From the NCBI RefSeq assembly GCF_019578655.1, contig NC_063259.1, forward strand, positions 27,453,277 to 27,517,276: a stretch of DNA of 64,000 nucleotides, in the 5' to 3' direction. Shown one piece after another: positions 1-18,485 of the stretch. Within the stretch, counting starts at the first letter, position 1. Every line of letters begins with the position of its first letter. A program made the position numbers and the translations under genes. The notes under the pieces are model-generated. The model was not told where the DNA came from, made no database searches, and was given only the letters and a program-made list of their open reading frames with translations. The DNA comes from Ricinus communis (lineage: Eukaryota > Streptophyta > Magnoliopsida > Malpighiales > Euphorbiaceae).

Positions 1-56
1 TGTATCCAATGTTTTCAATCTCCCTGGAGTCATCTGTGTAAGTAGTAACTTCTTAG

Positions 57-6264
<6,208 letters not shown>

Positions 6265-7597
6265 TTTAGAGAAAAAAAATGTACTTTTTGTTCTTGTTTA
6301 ACATTGCTAGTTGCAACTGTTGCTCAATTGACAGGGTAGAAAACTAGGTTGAAGGATAGGGTTAGAATTCCCCTGTAATTGTCATTCATATTAACATTAT
6401 TTCTCTGTTATGATGGGTCTTAATTAGCCCCATTTATTTACTTGCAATCTGACCAATTGCTTGGCTCTTGAAATATATTTATCTCTAATGGATCTTTTTC
6501 GGAGTTGATGGTGGCTCCCACTTAGGACTGATGGTAACCAAGTTTATGTAATATCAATACCCTGAAATTTTTTAACTCTTTAAGCTCATTTATCATTCCA
6601 ATTAGGCATTATCATATATGGCAAAGTCAATGAGGCCAAGGCCATAAATTTGGGTGTAGAAACACACAACTTGGGCCTTGGCAAGAAACACTTGGGAACT
6701 AAAAGCTTCACAAATTAGATCCCTTTGCAAAAAAAAAAAAAAAAAAAAAAAGAAACATAAATATTAATAATGTTTGTCTCATATGAATTAAGCTTTTTGT
6801 ATGCTGTTATTGTTATTTATTAAATCAGAATTAATACAAATTATTTAATATGAGGGATAACTTACATTTAAAAAATAGAATAAAAAGAAAAACATGTAGC
6901 CATTATCCAAACAGTAATAGATTCCTTTTTCTTCTTTTAGAAAGTCCAACAGATACTTGTACGGTTGACTGAATCTGAGTAGGAGCACGTTGCCTAAAAT
7001 GTATAGGAAAAACGTTATTTAGTGACAGACTTAGAAATTAGCCTTAATCATTATCGTATCGTAATTCTTCACAATCTTAAAATCAATTGCCTTAATCACA
7101 TCACTTGACAAAATAAAACAATTATTTATCCTTTAATAATGCAATTTAAATCATCTTTTCATCATAAAGTGATCTGTTAGTATTTTATTTTATAAAACTC
7201 AAATGAATAACTATTTTTTATTTATTTTATTATCATCCACCAGAAAATAACTCAAATTTGTTACTTTTATGTTAACAATGTGTTTCCATTTAAAAAAAAG
7301 AAGAATAATAAAAAATTGTATAATTATATGTATAGTATAAATGTATGGCTACTGGAGCCTCTGAATTTGGAGTCAATAAATAGTTCTTCTGGATTTTGAA
7401 TTTCTAACTAATTTATCTGATAATTTGTTAAAGTGATTAATTTACTATAATCAAAGTATTTTATTTATAAAAAGATTCAATATAATCTTTTAATTATATT
7501 GACTATCAAACTTTATAAATATATTTTTAAATTAAATTATTTAATTTTATATAATTCGACCTTAGTACTTAATAAAAATCAATAACTAATTATATTC

Positions 7598-7634
<37 letters not shown>
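7598..7634. repeat. (AT)n microsatellite
   Basis: About 18 uninterrupted AT dinucleotides in AT-rich intergenic DNA. Probably length-polymorphic. Confidence 0.95.
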
Positions 7635-7636
<2 letters not shown>

Positions 7637-7975
7637 CCAAATAATAGGTTAAGATTTTTATTTTTAGAAGAAGTTAAAATTAAATATTGCTAAATACTTT
7701 TATAAATTATAATTTTATATATTATTTTTTAATAAAATATTATTTAACTAATTTAATTAATATATTAAAATTAAATTTGTTAAAAACTAAATAATTTTAT
7801 GCTAACTCAAACAAAGATTTAACTTTAAACAATTTGACATTTAGTGTGAAGTGCTCATATTTGATTAAGAAAAATTATCTACTTTTTAGAAGTTGCCAGA
7901 GTAAATTGACTGAGTTAGAAGTTTAAACTACTGTCCCATTTACTCTAAATTGAGGGGTAAATTGACACTTTGACC

Positions 7976-7984
7976 TATAAATAT
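7976..7984 (+). promoter_or_regulatory. Candidate TATA box of the CCCH gene
   Basis: CTATAAATA lies about 200 bases before the start codon. Transcription starting about 30 bases later would give a 5' UTR of roughly 170 nt that includes the CT tract. This is inferred from motif and position only. Confidence 0.5.
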
Positions 7985-8082
7985 TACCATTAACAGATTC
8001 ATACTTTCCACTCCTTTTCTTCTACCCTTTTGTTTATTCCAATTTCGTAAAAATACCAATTTGTCACTTTACCATTCACTCC

Positions 8083-8119
<37 letters not shown>
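8083..8119 (+). repeat. (CT)n tract in the CCCH gene 5' UTR
   Basis: A nearly pure pyrimidine run of about 18 CT units, 60 to 100 bases before the start codon. Such tracts are common in plant 5' UTRs and core promoters (the Y-patch). Confidence 0.85.
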
Positions 8120-8122
<3 letters not shown>

Positions 8123-8169
8123 ACCTGAAATAAACACATATTCTGCAATTAGGGTTTTGCTAAATTGAA

Positions 8170-8181
8170 ATGTGCAAGTAA
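8170..8181 (+). promoter_or_regulatory. Three-codon uORF overlapping the main start codon
   Basis: ATG TGC AAG TAA is the first ATG upstream. Its last A is also the A of the main ATG (TAATG). This uORF-to-start overlap would place a terminating ribosome exactly on the CCCH start codon. Confidence 0.6.
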
Positions 8182-11100
8182 TGGAAAACAGTGAAGAATC
8201 AAGTTGTGTTACTAGCAGCTGCGATAAAAGCCCTAATTTAGGGATTGAATCGCCTGCTGCTTACTCTTGCAATGCTGCTGTTACACAATCTGATGAGAAA
8301 GTAGAAATCCATGAACAGCTAAAGAATCAGCTCAATTTGAAAAAAATTGAAGAGAAAAAACTTGAAGAAGTAGATAAAGAGGATGACTTTGATGATGAGG
8401 GGGAGAAAGATTCAATTGGATGGCATCAAGATGATGGCTTTAACAGTGGAGAAAGTAATGGCGGCGAAGAAGAACAAGAATATAATATTAATAACAATGA
8501 TTATGATAAGGTAGGTAATGATGATGATGATGATGATGATGTGGAGAAGAAAGACGAGAGAAGTAATAATGGGGTTAATAGAAGGCATAATCAATATCAG
8601 TATCCAGTGAGGCCTGAAGCTGAAGATTGTTCTTACTATATGAAAACTGGTACTTGCAAATTTGGATCTAATTGCAAGTTTAATCATCCTGTCAAAAGAA
8701 AAATGCAGGTACTTTTGTTCTTCATATTTTGTTGGTTCTATGTTTTGGTCTAAGATTGTTGCTTATTGCATCTTATTTTAGAAGATGTCAAGGGCTTTGC
8801 TGGGTCTGGAAGAAATATAATTTACGAAAGAAAGGGGCTTTTGTGTTTTCATCAGATATACTAAAGTTGCTTGTGCTATTATTATCAACTGGACTTCTTT
8901 GTGTTGCTGGAAAGTAATTCTATGGTTTCAGTTTCTACTGGTTTGACAATTGGCAGTGTAAAGGAAATTGCAGGAAATTTTGGGTCCTCTATTGCTCTAA
9001 GATCTATTTTTGGAACTGTATGAGTTGATAAGTGCCCTAATTTTTGTGTCTGTATGAGCGTGTGTATGTACTTTTTTCTTATCTGAATTTCACTTTTAAA
9101 AGGTTTCCAAGGAGAAGGTGAAGGAAAGGGAAGAAGCAACAGACAGGCCAGGCCAGACAGAATGCAAGGTTAAACTCATTATATCTTCTATGTTTAATAT
9201 GTGAATCCAAGAGAAAATGGAAAAAAGAAAAAGAATTACTTTTTATGAGTTGAGCGCATAATGTTTTTACTTTTTTTTCCAGTGGTCCTTTTGCATCTTA
9301 GGCCATTTTTTTCTTATCTCTTTTGCTTTCTACTTTATTACACCACGAAGAAAACACTGATTGGTTCTCTTGCAATTGATGTTGTGCTGAATCATTTATT
9401 ATTGTTCCAATGAGATTCGTATGATAGTGTAATGCGGTCCTTAAAGTAGGTTATGAATCATGACTTTAAGGATAAAAGTTTATTTTATTTGCATGTTGAG
9501 TCATCCTAACTATCATGCTCAGTTTCATCTGTACAAGCATATCTTTACTTTTTTAGCCAGTCTACAACTCATCTTAGTTTATACCTTCCCTTAAGTCAAG
9601 GCATTAACGCATAGTCGAAGCTATGATTATACAAATTTCCTTTAACTTATTATGCATCCCAGAAATATGAGATATGTGATATGGTGAATTTTGTGCAAGA
9701 CATTTGGTAGTTTATCAATCATGTGGTTCTCATAATAAGTAATGACTGCTTTATTTTTTGTCCCATGAAGAGTAAATGTTTAATAGGTAGCTTAGAAGAT
9801 GTTGACATCTTTGTTGGCTGAATATGGCATGCATGGCTCATGAATAACAGTTCCTGCTGTTATTTAATACTTTCTTGAGTTAACTGCAGTACTACTTAAG
9901 GACAGGGGGGTGTAAATATGGAAAAGCTTGTAGATACAATCACTCAAGAGCAAAACCTCTGCTGCTCCAAGCAAAAACAGCAGTGTTCCCTGCTTTAGAC
10001 CTTAACTTTCTGGGTTTGCCAATCCGCCCGGTATCTATTCTCAATGCATCTGGAGTTATTCTTTGCACATTCTGACACCTATTTATGTTTACTGGAAACT
10101 TGAACCTAACTCATGAATGCAGGGGGAGAGAGAGTGCCCGTATTATATGCGTAATGGCTCCTGCAAGTATGGAGCTAACTGCCGGTTTAATCATCCAGAT
10201 CCCACCACTGTGGGAGGGAGTGACCCTCTGGCATTCAGTAATGGTGGATCTGCTTCTTTACAGAATTCGTTACAGTCAAATATAGCATCTTGGTCTTCAC
10301 CAGGAGGACTAAATGAGACTCCTTCCTTTATGTCAATTATGTTTTCACCAACTCAAGGGGTTCCTTCGCAAAATCCAGAATGGAATGGATATCAAGTATG
10401 TTATTTTCCACTCTATGGTACTTTTGCCCATTTTTAGTTGACTATAGCTATTAAAATAGTCAAAGGTCCCCATTGCTTTGCAATTTTCTAATTTATTTTA
10501 TATTAGAATTTAATATGTTCAGGATGGTTTTCGAAGTAAATAGATATTGTTCTATTCATAAATATTTGTCTCAAAGTTGGTGTTTTCTTTGTTTCTTTAG
10601 TCCTTGCAATTGGCAGTTGAAACTGAAAGAATACATGTTGAAACTGAAAGTAGGCAAAGGAGAACATATAGGATATGATAAAATAATGCATAATGATTGA
10701 TGACCCCCAAAAGCTTTACAAGAAGTACCTCTTGTTTGACTTAATGTGGTTATGTAGCATTTTTTCTGTTCCCCAATTTTCCTTTGTATATCAACTGGGT
10801 CACTATCTCTTAGTAATTATGATCGACGCAACAGAAGCATTTGGTGCATAGGATTATTCTTGTCTGTATAGCTGAATGATGAGAGGACTCAACTCTTGGG
10901 CTCAGTTGCATGCCATTTACTAGTTGACTCTTTCAAGAGTTGCTTGTGCCTGGAGAACAATGGAGCAAAATTAGCACTGAAGACAATTTGTTAGCCTTGT
11001 TAAGCAAAATATTATGAAAGAGTATCATTTATGCTTTTAGATATAATAATAAACTGAGTTTGATGCGAGGTAGTGCTTTAAACTTTTAGATCTGTGTTTT

Positions 11101-12210
11101 TGTTGTGTATATTTATTTCACAAAATTGCTTGCAAAATTTATTACCAAAACCATTTTCCGATGATTATATTCTTGTGTCGCTTGTCAAGGCTCCTATGTA
11201 TCCACCAGAGAGGAGTATGCATCAACCTCCAGCATATGTTATTAGCAATCCAGCTACTGATACCAATGTCTATGCACACCAGCAGCAGATACAAGTTGAG
11301 GAATTCCCAGAACGACCTGGTCAACCAGAATGCAGTTATTTTATGAAAACTGGGGACTGCAAATTCAAATCTAACTGCAAATATCATCACCCAAAGAATC
11401 ACATCTCAAAGTCACCTCCATGTGTTCTTAGTGACAAGGGCCTGCCACTGAGACCTGTAAGTTTCTTCTTCCTAACAGCATGCTCTCATGATGGATAATA
11501 AGTTTCCAATATAATTTTGATAAACTATCATCTTCCATTTATAGAAGAGAATAGGACAACAGTGGATCAAGTAGTCTATGCTTTTCCAAAATATCAGAGA
11601 ATAGCCCTTCTGTATTTATTTTTAATTAATTTATTGGATGCGAAGTAATGTCAGAAGTAACATCTGTACGATAAAGGTACTCGCCTCATTCTGTTTATAT
11701 GTTTTTATGCTTCATCTCATGTTTTAATGTTGGGAAAGTTTCTAGAGTATAATTTATGCTTGTAGAAGTAAGGCATCACCTCTTTTGCTATATTTGAATA
11801 GCAATGGAAATTATATAAACAGATAAATTGATATGAGGATTCTGCCAGGCAAAGGAACCCTCGCTGAAGCAATATTTCCAGAATTTTTCATTACATAAAT
11901 GCATTGAATTGAGACACTCATATTTGCAGTTTTATCTTTTAGGAATGATCACATCTTGACATTTAGCTTGCATGATCAATAAATTATATTTGAAATGCAG
12001 GGTCAGAACATTTGCTCGTACTACAGCCGCTATGGTATTTGCAAGTTTGGGCCTGCTTGCAAATTCGACCATCCAATACAACCAGTTTCATCAACAACAG
12101 GTTCTGCTGATGATGTGCGTATGCCTTTCAGCGACTCTGGCACTAAAGAAGAGGCTAAAATGGCTTTAAGTGGAAATGCAAGCGATATTGCAATTCAGCA
12201 GTCAGTGTAG
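8181..12210 (+). CDS. Zinc finger CCCH domain protein with five C-x8-C-x5-C-x3-H fingers
   Basis: Six exons are read: 8181-8708, 9103-9168, 9890-10030, 10123-10395, 11190-11456 and 12001-12210. All junctions are phase 0 with GT-AG borders and give 494 aa. The first 145 residues are acidic and low in complexity, with a run of Asp codons near 8520-8540 and many Glu/Lys. Five CCCH fingers follow, starting at Cys150, Cys197, Cys250, Cys384 and Cys430, each with strict 8-5-3 spacing. The second finger is split by an intron right after its first Cys-Lys. This is the plant ZFN-like family; the nearest Arabidopsis relative is probably C3H43 (At3g48440), which also sits next to REF6. Family members bind RNA or DNA; the target here is unknown. 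The start was chosen because the preceding ATG opens only a three-codon uORF. Confidence 0.92.
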
Positions 12211-14835
12211 GAACTTTTGCATCAATTCTCTTAGCTAGCTTTCTTTTAGGATCCAAGTATACAGGATTTTAAAAGTTTTCTCTCAGCGAAACGTGGATCT
12301 TTTATTTAACTTTCACTCTCGGCCAACAAGCTTTTCAAAGGGTGGCATTATATACTTCTATGTGTTGTGTTATTACAAAACCAAAAGTGGAATTGGATAT
12401 GTAAATTGTCTTGTTTTTATGTTATTTACAATACAAGAAATCAGGAGCTGATGGCAAACCCCCTCCAGTGTTGGTGTTGTCCACTTTCGATTTGAGACAC
12501 CTCATCAAACTGCACCTTAAATTGAAGCCATCTCTATAGACAAGTCAAAGGGTGCACAGCTGGGCCACTTCTTAAAAAGTTACTGACTGGAATAATTTTA
12601 ATAATAACCTTAGGAATTTATAGCATTATTTATACAGAAGTGGTATTTTATTTTCCAGTTATTCCTTCCTTGGAATTGAGCAAGACACTTGACCTCCAGT
12701 TCACCACTTGGGTAACAACACCAACTTTGTTTCTTAAGCCCTACCTCAGATCACGACGAAACAGTCAGCCCGTACGTGTGAATCTAATTTATAAAATATT
12801 ACTCCTATTACACGTCCACACTCTAGGGTAGGCCCCATCTATGTAGATATATCATGCAGATGTCTTCTCCTCTCCTACGTTGTTGAAACTATAAAAGGAC
12901 GCATTACTAATAGTAATACTATTGCTGCTGCACTGTCTGTCTGTGACTGGGAGTGACAAGGCATGTGTTCAATTGCCTTTTTCCTAAAACTACAAGATGT
13001 TCTTGTAATACTGTGACTTCTCCGTGCCAGTAGTCTGTTGTTCCTAATGATTTTTGTCAAAACCTCAAGGCTAACCTATGACGCTTCTAATGCTGCAAAA
13101 GACATTATAGTTTTCTAATAAAAACAGTTGACTATTAAGCCTACGACTATCCTTGCGTTACAGAAATTAGTCAATAAGAAATTTGTTTAAAAAAGACGGC
13201 GATACTAGAAATCTGAAACTATTTGATAGGCAATTAAGGAGACACTAATTAATGAATTTCCGTTTATGGAAGAGAATGGGACAGGAAAATAGTGAGTCCA
13301 CGTAGTCTATGATTAGTACCCTCTCATGTTATTATTGACGTAATAAATCATATTAAATAATTTATTAAATCATTTAAATCTTAATTAAACTAAAAAAATA
13401 CTATCCATATTTTAAAAATTAAATTTAAATTCTTAATAAAATCTTAATCACTCAATTTTATTAATGTTAAAGCCAATTACATAATCAAGCTAAACATGAG
13501 ACAACGAATAATGATAATTTATATATATTAATTTCTGATATTTTAAATTTTTTATGACACATTTGCTTAATTCTTGATACATAAAATTTCTATTTTAATG
13601 TATACTATTTTTGACATATAGTATTCAAGTTTGTATAATTTTATAATTTTTTTATTAATTTATTAATTAATAAGTTACATCCCTAATTAAACACTTATTC
13701 TAATTTTAAGAAATAACATATTACTAATAAATTAATTTTTAATTAAATAATAATTACTTTTCTAATTAAATAATAATTATTCTAAAAAACATATTAATTA
13801 TTATTTTAAATATTATATTCACTAATAAATTAATTTTTAATTATACAATAATTTTTAATTTAAAAAATAATAATATTAGTTATATTGATATTACTAATTT
13901 ATATAATATTAGAGCTAATAAATAAATATTTTAAAAATAATTTATTAATAGTATTAATTTAAAGATAATATTAATAAATAAATATTTTATTAATATAATA
14001 ATATAAATAAAATTTAAAAATTTTAACAACATTAAAAATAATTAGTTTGCTATTATTTTTAAAATCATTATAAATCAATATTAAATATTAAATAATTAAA
14101 TAAATTATATCTATAAATTTAATTTTATAATCAAAATAGAAAGAATAGTGAAACAACTAGTTTTAAAATCATAGAAGGTAAAATGTAAAAAACACGCAAA
14201 TCAACCTGAAGAAAGACTAGTGTCATCATAATATTATATAAGATTGCATTTTGAAAGAAAAAAAAAAAAAACACTTCTTAAATTTTATTTAATTTTTTAG
14301 CTTTAAATGTACTTTCCATAAAAAATAAATAAATTGACAGTTTCTCAAAAATAAATTTAATAGAAACAATTTATAAAAAATAAATTAAAGAAGTTTAAAT
14401 TCTACGCCTATCCTTTTTAACACCCAAACATACCATTTATCTATGAAAGAAAATTTCCACCTAAATTCCAAGGATGTTCGTTGTAGTCGTAGATAATCGG
14501 CACAAGGGTTTTGCTTGGGAATAAATGAAGAAACTAAAGCCAATTAAGAGACATTCCGCACAACCGGCAAACTGGTCACTAACTCCAATTCGCCAATTTC
14601 AGGTAAATAAAGCAATGCATTACATAAAACTCAGAACGTATACAATGCCGTTTCGACCATGTGGAACTCTACTAGTTCTCGTGTACACCTACATTTTCTG
14701 TACAAACACAACAAACATGCACAGCTATGTTATCCTACTGAACCAAGAAAAATAGAATAAAAGAAAAGCAGCAGCACTTGGTTTCTACCAAAATTCTACA
14801 ACTCCAGTAGGCAGACAAGCTGAGAATGTAACGAA
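12211..14835. other. Intergenic region between CCCH and callose synthase 3' ends
   Basis: The two genes converge here. The sequence holds both 3' UTRs and a very AT-rich core (about 13320-14420). No open frame with family resemblance, RNA gene or clear transposon was seen. Confidence 0.75.
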
Positions 14836-17543
14836 TCATACATCAACATTAGCTTTGTTTCCAGCAAGGATAAGAGAGATCTCAAGCCCCCGGCTAAATG
14901 CTTGGTTAAATAGAAGGCGAGACTGAAAGGTAGAAATGAACGGGAACCAAGATAAGAAAGCAACTGGGGCAAAAATAATCACACCCATCCCAGCATCATA
15001 CATTCTGGCAAACTCCCGCACTGAATCCCACAAGCCTAAACTCCAAACCACCTTTTTCCAAGTGACAGCCAACTGTTACATTAGATCATAAATGAATATG
15101 CATTTGTCAGAAAATAATAATATTATTTGGATAAAGTCATTTGCAGGAAGAACATTGCTCTTCGAGTTGTTCAATGTGTTCAATGCTTCTCAATAGCACA
15201 CTCACTCATATCCAGTTTTTCTATAATTACCATGATGATCATCCAATTTTTTCTCCCCTTGCATGACAGGATGTATTCATCTAAATCAAGTTCCCTCCCA
15301 CCATACCACCCCAAAACAAGAAGAATAAAGCAGGGACTATAGCATGTTAGGAAATTATGCATCCCTAGTGAGACTGCTAATCCCACATTCACCCACCAAC
15401 ATGAGATTCAACAAAAATATATTTGTTCTCAAATTCGCTCTCAAACAGTTAAGCAATGTATTACCTTAGTGCTACTTGTCAATTCCATTTTTGTTTAGTA
15501 ATGGAAAGCAAGTCAATATAGGCAAATACAATCTACTTTTAGCGCATTGAATTATGTGAAATTGTAGAGAGCAGCTTCAACTTACGCATAATATGGCCCA
15601 TCCTGTAGGAATAAATGCCAGAATGCTGGCAAATAGGTCCGCAATTGTCAGATCGGTGAAGGCAACAACAAGACAAAGTGCTGCAACTAGTCCTATTGAT
15701 GAGACTCCTTGCATGAAGCGCATGAACAGCTGAAAGTTGACACATTTCTCAAAGATGCTCGTGGATTTCTTAGGGCTGTAGGTAAAGATCTACAAGAAAA
15801 TGTAACAGAACAGAAGATGAGTATCACCACAACAAAAAGCATGTGAGAAGATGATAAGCAGTGCTTAGACCAAATCTGATACGGACCTTAAAAATCATGA
15901 CCACAGCAATCAATACGATCCAGGAGAAGCCATAAATCTAGGCACAAAAAACAAATTACCCAGATCAAGAAGCCAAAATCCATAAAGTTTAAATGTAAAT
16001 TGCAAAGTCATAATGCAGCCCTCTGTATATAGAACTGCCAGAATGACTATTAGTGGAGTCCTTCATTCTAATTTGTCCTTTTTATTTCCCTTAGTTAATT
16101 TGAGAAAAGGACAGAAACTTCACCTTCCAATTTAAGTTCCAAAATTATGAAAGGAGATGATAGCAAAAGATCCAGACTTCATATTGTTATATTGGCAATT
16201 TTGAGCAAAATTGTTTTCGGAAATGCCAAGAACAACTTCACACTTAAAATAGAAAAAACAGAATAATGGATAAGAAGATTACCGCAAGAGATGTGTCCTT
16301 TCCTGTGAGATTTAATTTGTATACAATGCCATATTGAAACACAAAGAATCGCAAGCTTAATATGGTTTCCAATATGCGACCTCTCAATGTTTGGATATGC
16401 ATCTGAAAGATGAGCAGATTTAGTAACCACAAGAAAAATTACCAGCTGATGACATGAAGCAAGAAGCAAATACTAAAAGGCCCACAAGATAATACAATTT
16501 TCAGAATGAAAATTTCAAAACTGTTTAGCATGATGAATAACGTGCAAAGAAATAAAATAGACATACTTCAGAGGAGAAGGAAAAAAAAAAAAGAAAAAAG
16601 AGAAGTCCTAGAATGTCAAAATATTATCCATGTAAGATGGAAAAGGCCAAGCTCAAGCAACACTTGGAATTGTTCAGAGAGAAAGTAAGACATCCACAAA
16701 TCAAGAAAAAGAACCATGATGTTGCACACTTACCATTTCTAACATCAGATGAGTGTTTTAAAATGAAGGATGTAAAAGACATAGAGAGCGAGAATTGAAA
16801 CAGCACCTGTTCTTCATTCCACCATGATTCCCAGCTATGATCTCCTTTAACCCCTACCCCACCTTTATACAGAAGCCAGCTGGTCCAATCATCAAAATCT
16901 TCAACTGTCCTGTTTATACACCATGATAATATCAGATTCAGAAGACAGTTTATTTTATGAAAACTGTAAGTTTTAGACAACATGTGACATGCAGAATTCA
17001 ACCACTTCAAGTTAAAAGCTTGGAACTCATACTTAAAAATATAAACAGAAGCTTACTTTTGCCATTCAAAACCAGATGGGTTGAATATGTATGGAGCAAA
17101 AAGCCATGAGATGACAAGAAACCAGCTGCTAAGCGTCAACAACACAAAGGACACAGCACCACCATCTGTGTACCCGTAAGCAATATAAACTATGAGAAGC
17201 AATGCTACTTCAAGCCTGTAAGGAAAATGAATTCAAGTAATATATTTGTCACTTTGAAATATCTGATATAAATATCAATCCTTGCTTAAAGTCTAAAAAA
17301 CAAATATAACAAAATAAAGGAGCGAATACTATTGGGAAAACAAAACTAACCATAAATGTAGACACCGTTATTCTTTTTTATGTGTTTGAAAAGGACATGT
17401 AGAGACCACTTACGCTTTAACAAAATGACTTCTTGAGTACAGTCTGTAATTTTCAGCAAACTTTATGTGACGGACTACAAAGCCTCTACCAGTTGCTCGG
17501 TACTGTTGGTTAGAATTTAAAACAGACAAAGCATAAGTTTTCC

Positions 17544-17587
<44 letters not shown>

Positions 17588-18485
17588 CCTTTGCACCTCC
17601 ATGGAGAATAGTACGTCCAAAATAATGAGTTCTAGTTCCCAAAGAAAATGTAAAGAACACTGAACACAACTGAAGCTGCATTGTGATAAAGCTAAAAACA
17701 GCCTGCAATTGCACAAATTTAACCATTGGCGCAATGAATTGATAATATATACAGAGTGACAAATTATAAAAAAAAAATTGATGAAACCTAAAACAGATAT
17801 ATAGCCCAGCTAAACAATCCTTGCCAAAGGGCAAACAAAGTGGCAATTAGTAGAAAGAAAGAAGCGTAGGTGCATTCAAGGAAAATTAATCTGAATAAAA
17901 CATTAAAAAGAATTAAACCTACTAACCTTCAGTAATCCCAGTTCAAGTATAAAACCCATTACCATTGGGACAGCGGTAAAAACTCCAATCTGGACCAAGA
18001 ATTGTGTGTTCAAAACAGCATCTAAAGCTGTATTACCTGACAGCCTTGCTTGCTTCGCAATCGCACTATCAAGTCCAGAGAAAGCCTGGAAATGTTAGCA
18101 GAGTATTAATAAAAAATTGCCTTATCCATATGGAATACTAATGTCAGAAAAAATTTGAATTCTAAAGCTAACCATTGGGCTCTTCCACCTCAACAGTTAG
18201 CTTTAGAGGGTATGGTTCTCCTAAGGTTCATAACAACGCATCAGCATCAACTGAAGGAATTTTAATTGACATACGCAATTCCAAATTCCCAAGTCTGACT
18301 GGTTTCACCAAAAATCAATCATGAACTTACGCAATCACTATAAAGTGAAACAGGGAAAAGACTAATAAAAACTCAAAATAGAAGTTCAAAACAAGGTGAT
18401 CAAAATAAGAAGGGAGAAATAAGAGCTGTTAAATTACCAGGTAAACCCTCCCATACAGAAAAACATAAACTGTGAGAACAGTCAT
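14836..18485 (-). other. CALS10: Callose synthase exons 42-51: C-terminal membrane block (aa 1481-1907)
   Basis: Exons: 18438-18485, 17927-18085, 17589-17702, 17414-17502, 17057-17215, 16807-16909, 16283-16402, 15887-15937, 15586-15789 and 14836-15072. It contains VPMVMGFILELGLLK, SLGTRTHYFGRTILHGGAKY, VKGDHSWESWWNEEQ and the family C-terminus SRLLFNQAFSRGLEISLILA, with the stop at 14836-14838. Confidence 0.93.

Larger units (their letters stand above)
6265..8180. other. Intergenic region between REF6 and the CCCH gene
   Basis: It holds the REF6 3' UTR, a 20-plus-base A-run near 6728-6751, strongly AT-rich DNA from about 6780 to 7850, an (AT)n microsatellite at 7598-7634, and the promoter and 5' UTR of the CCCH gene from about 7950. 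No coding region was recognised. Confidence 0.8.
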
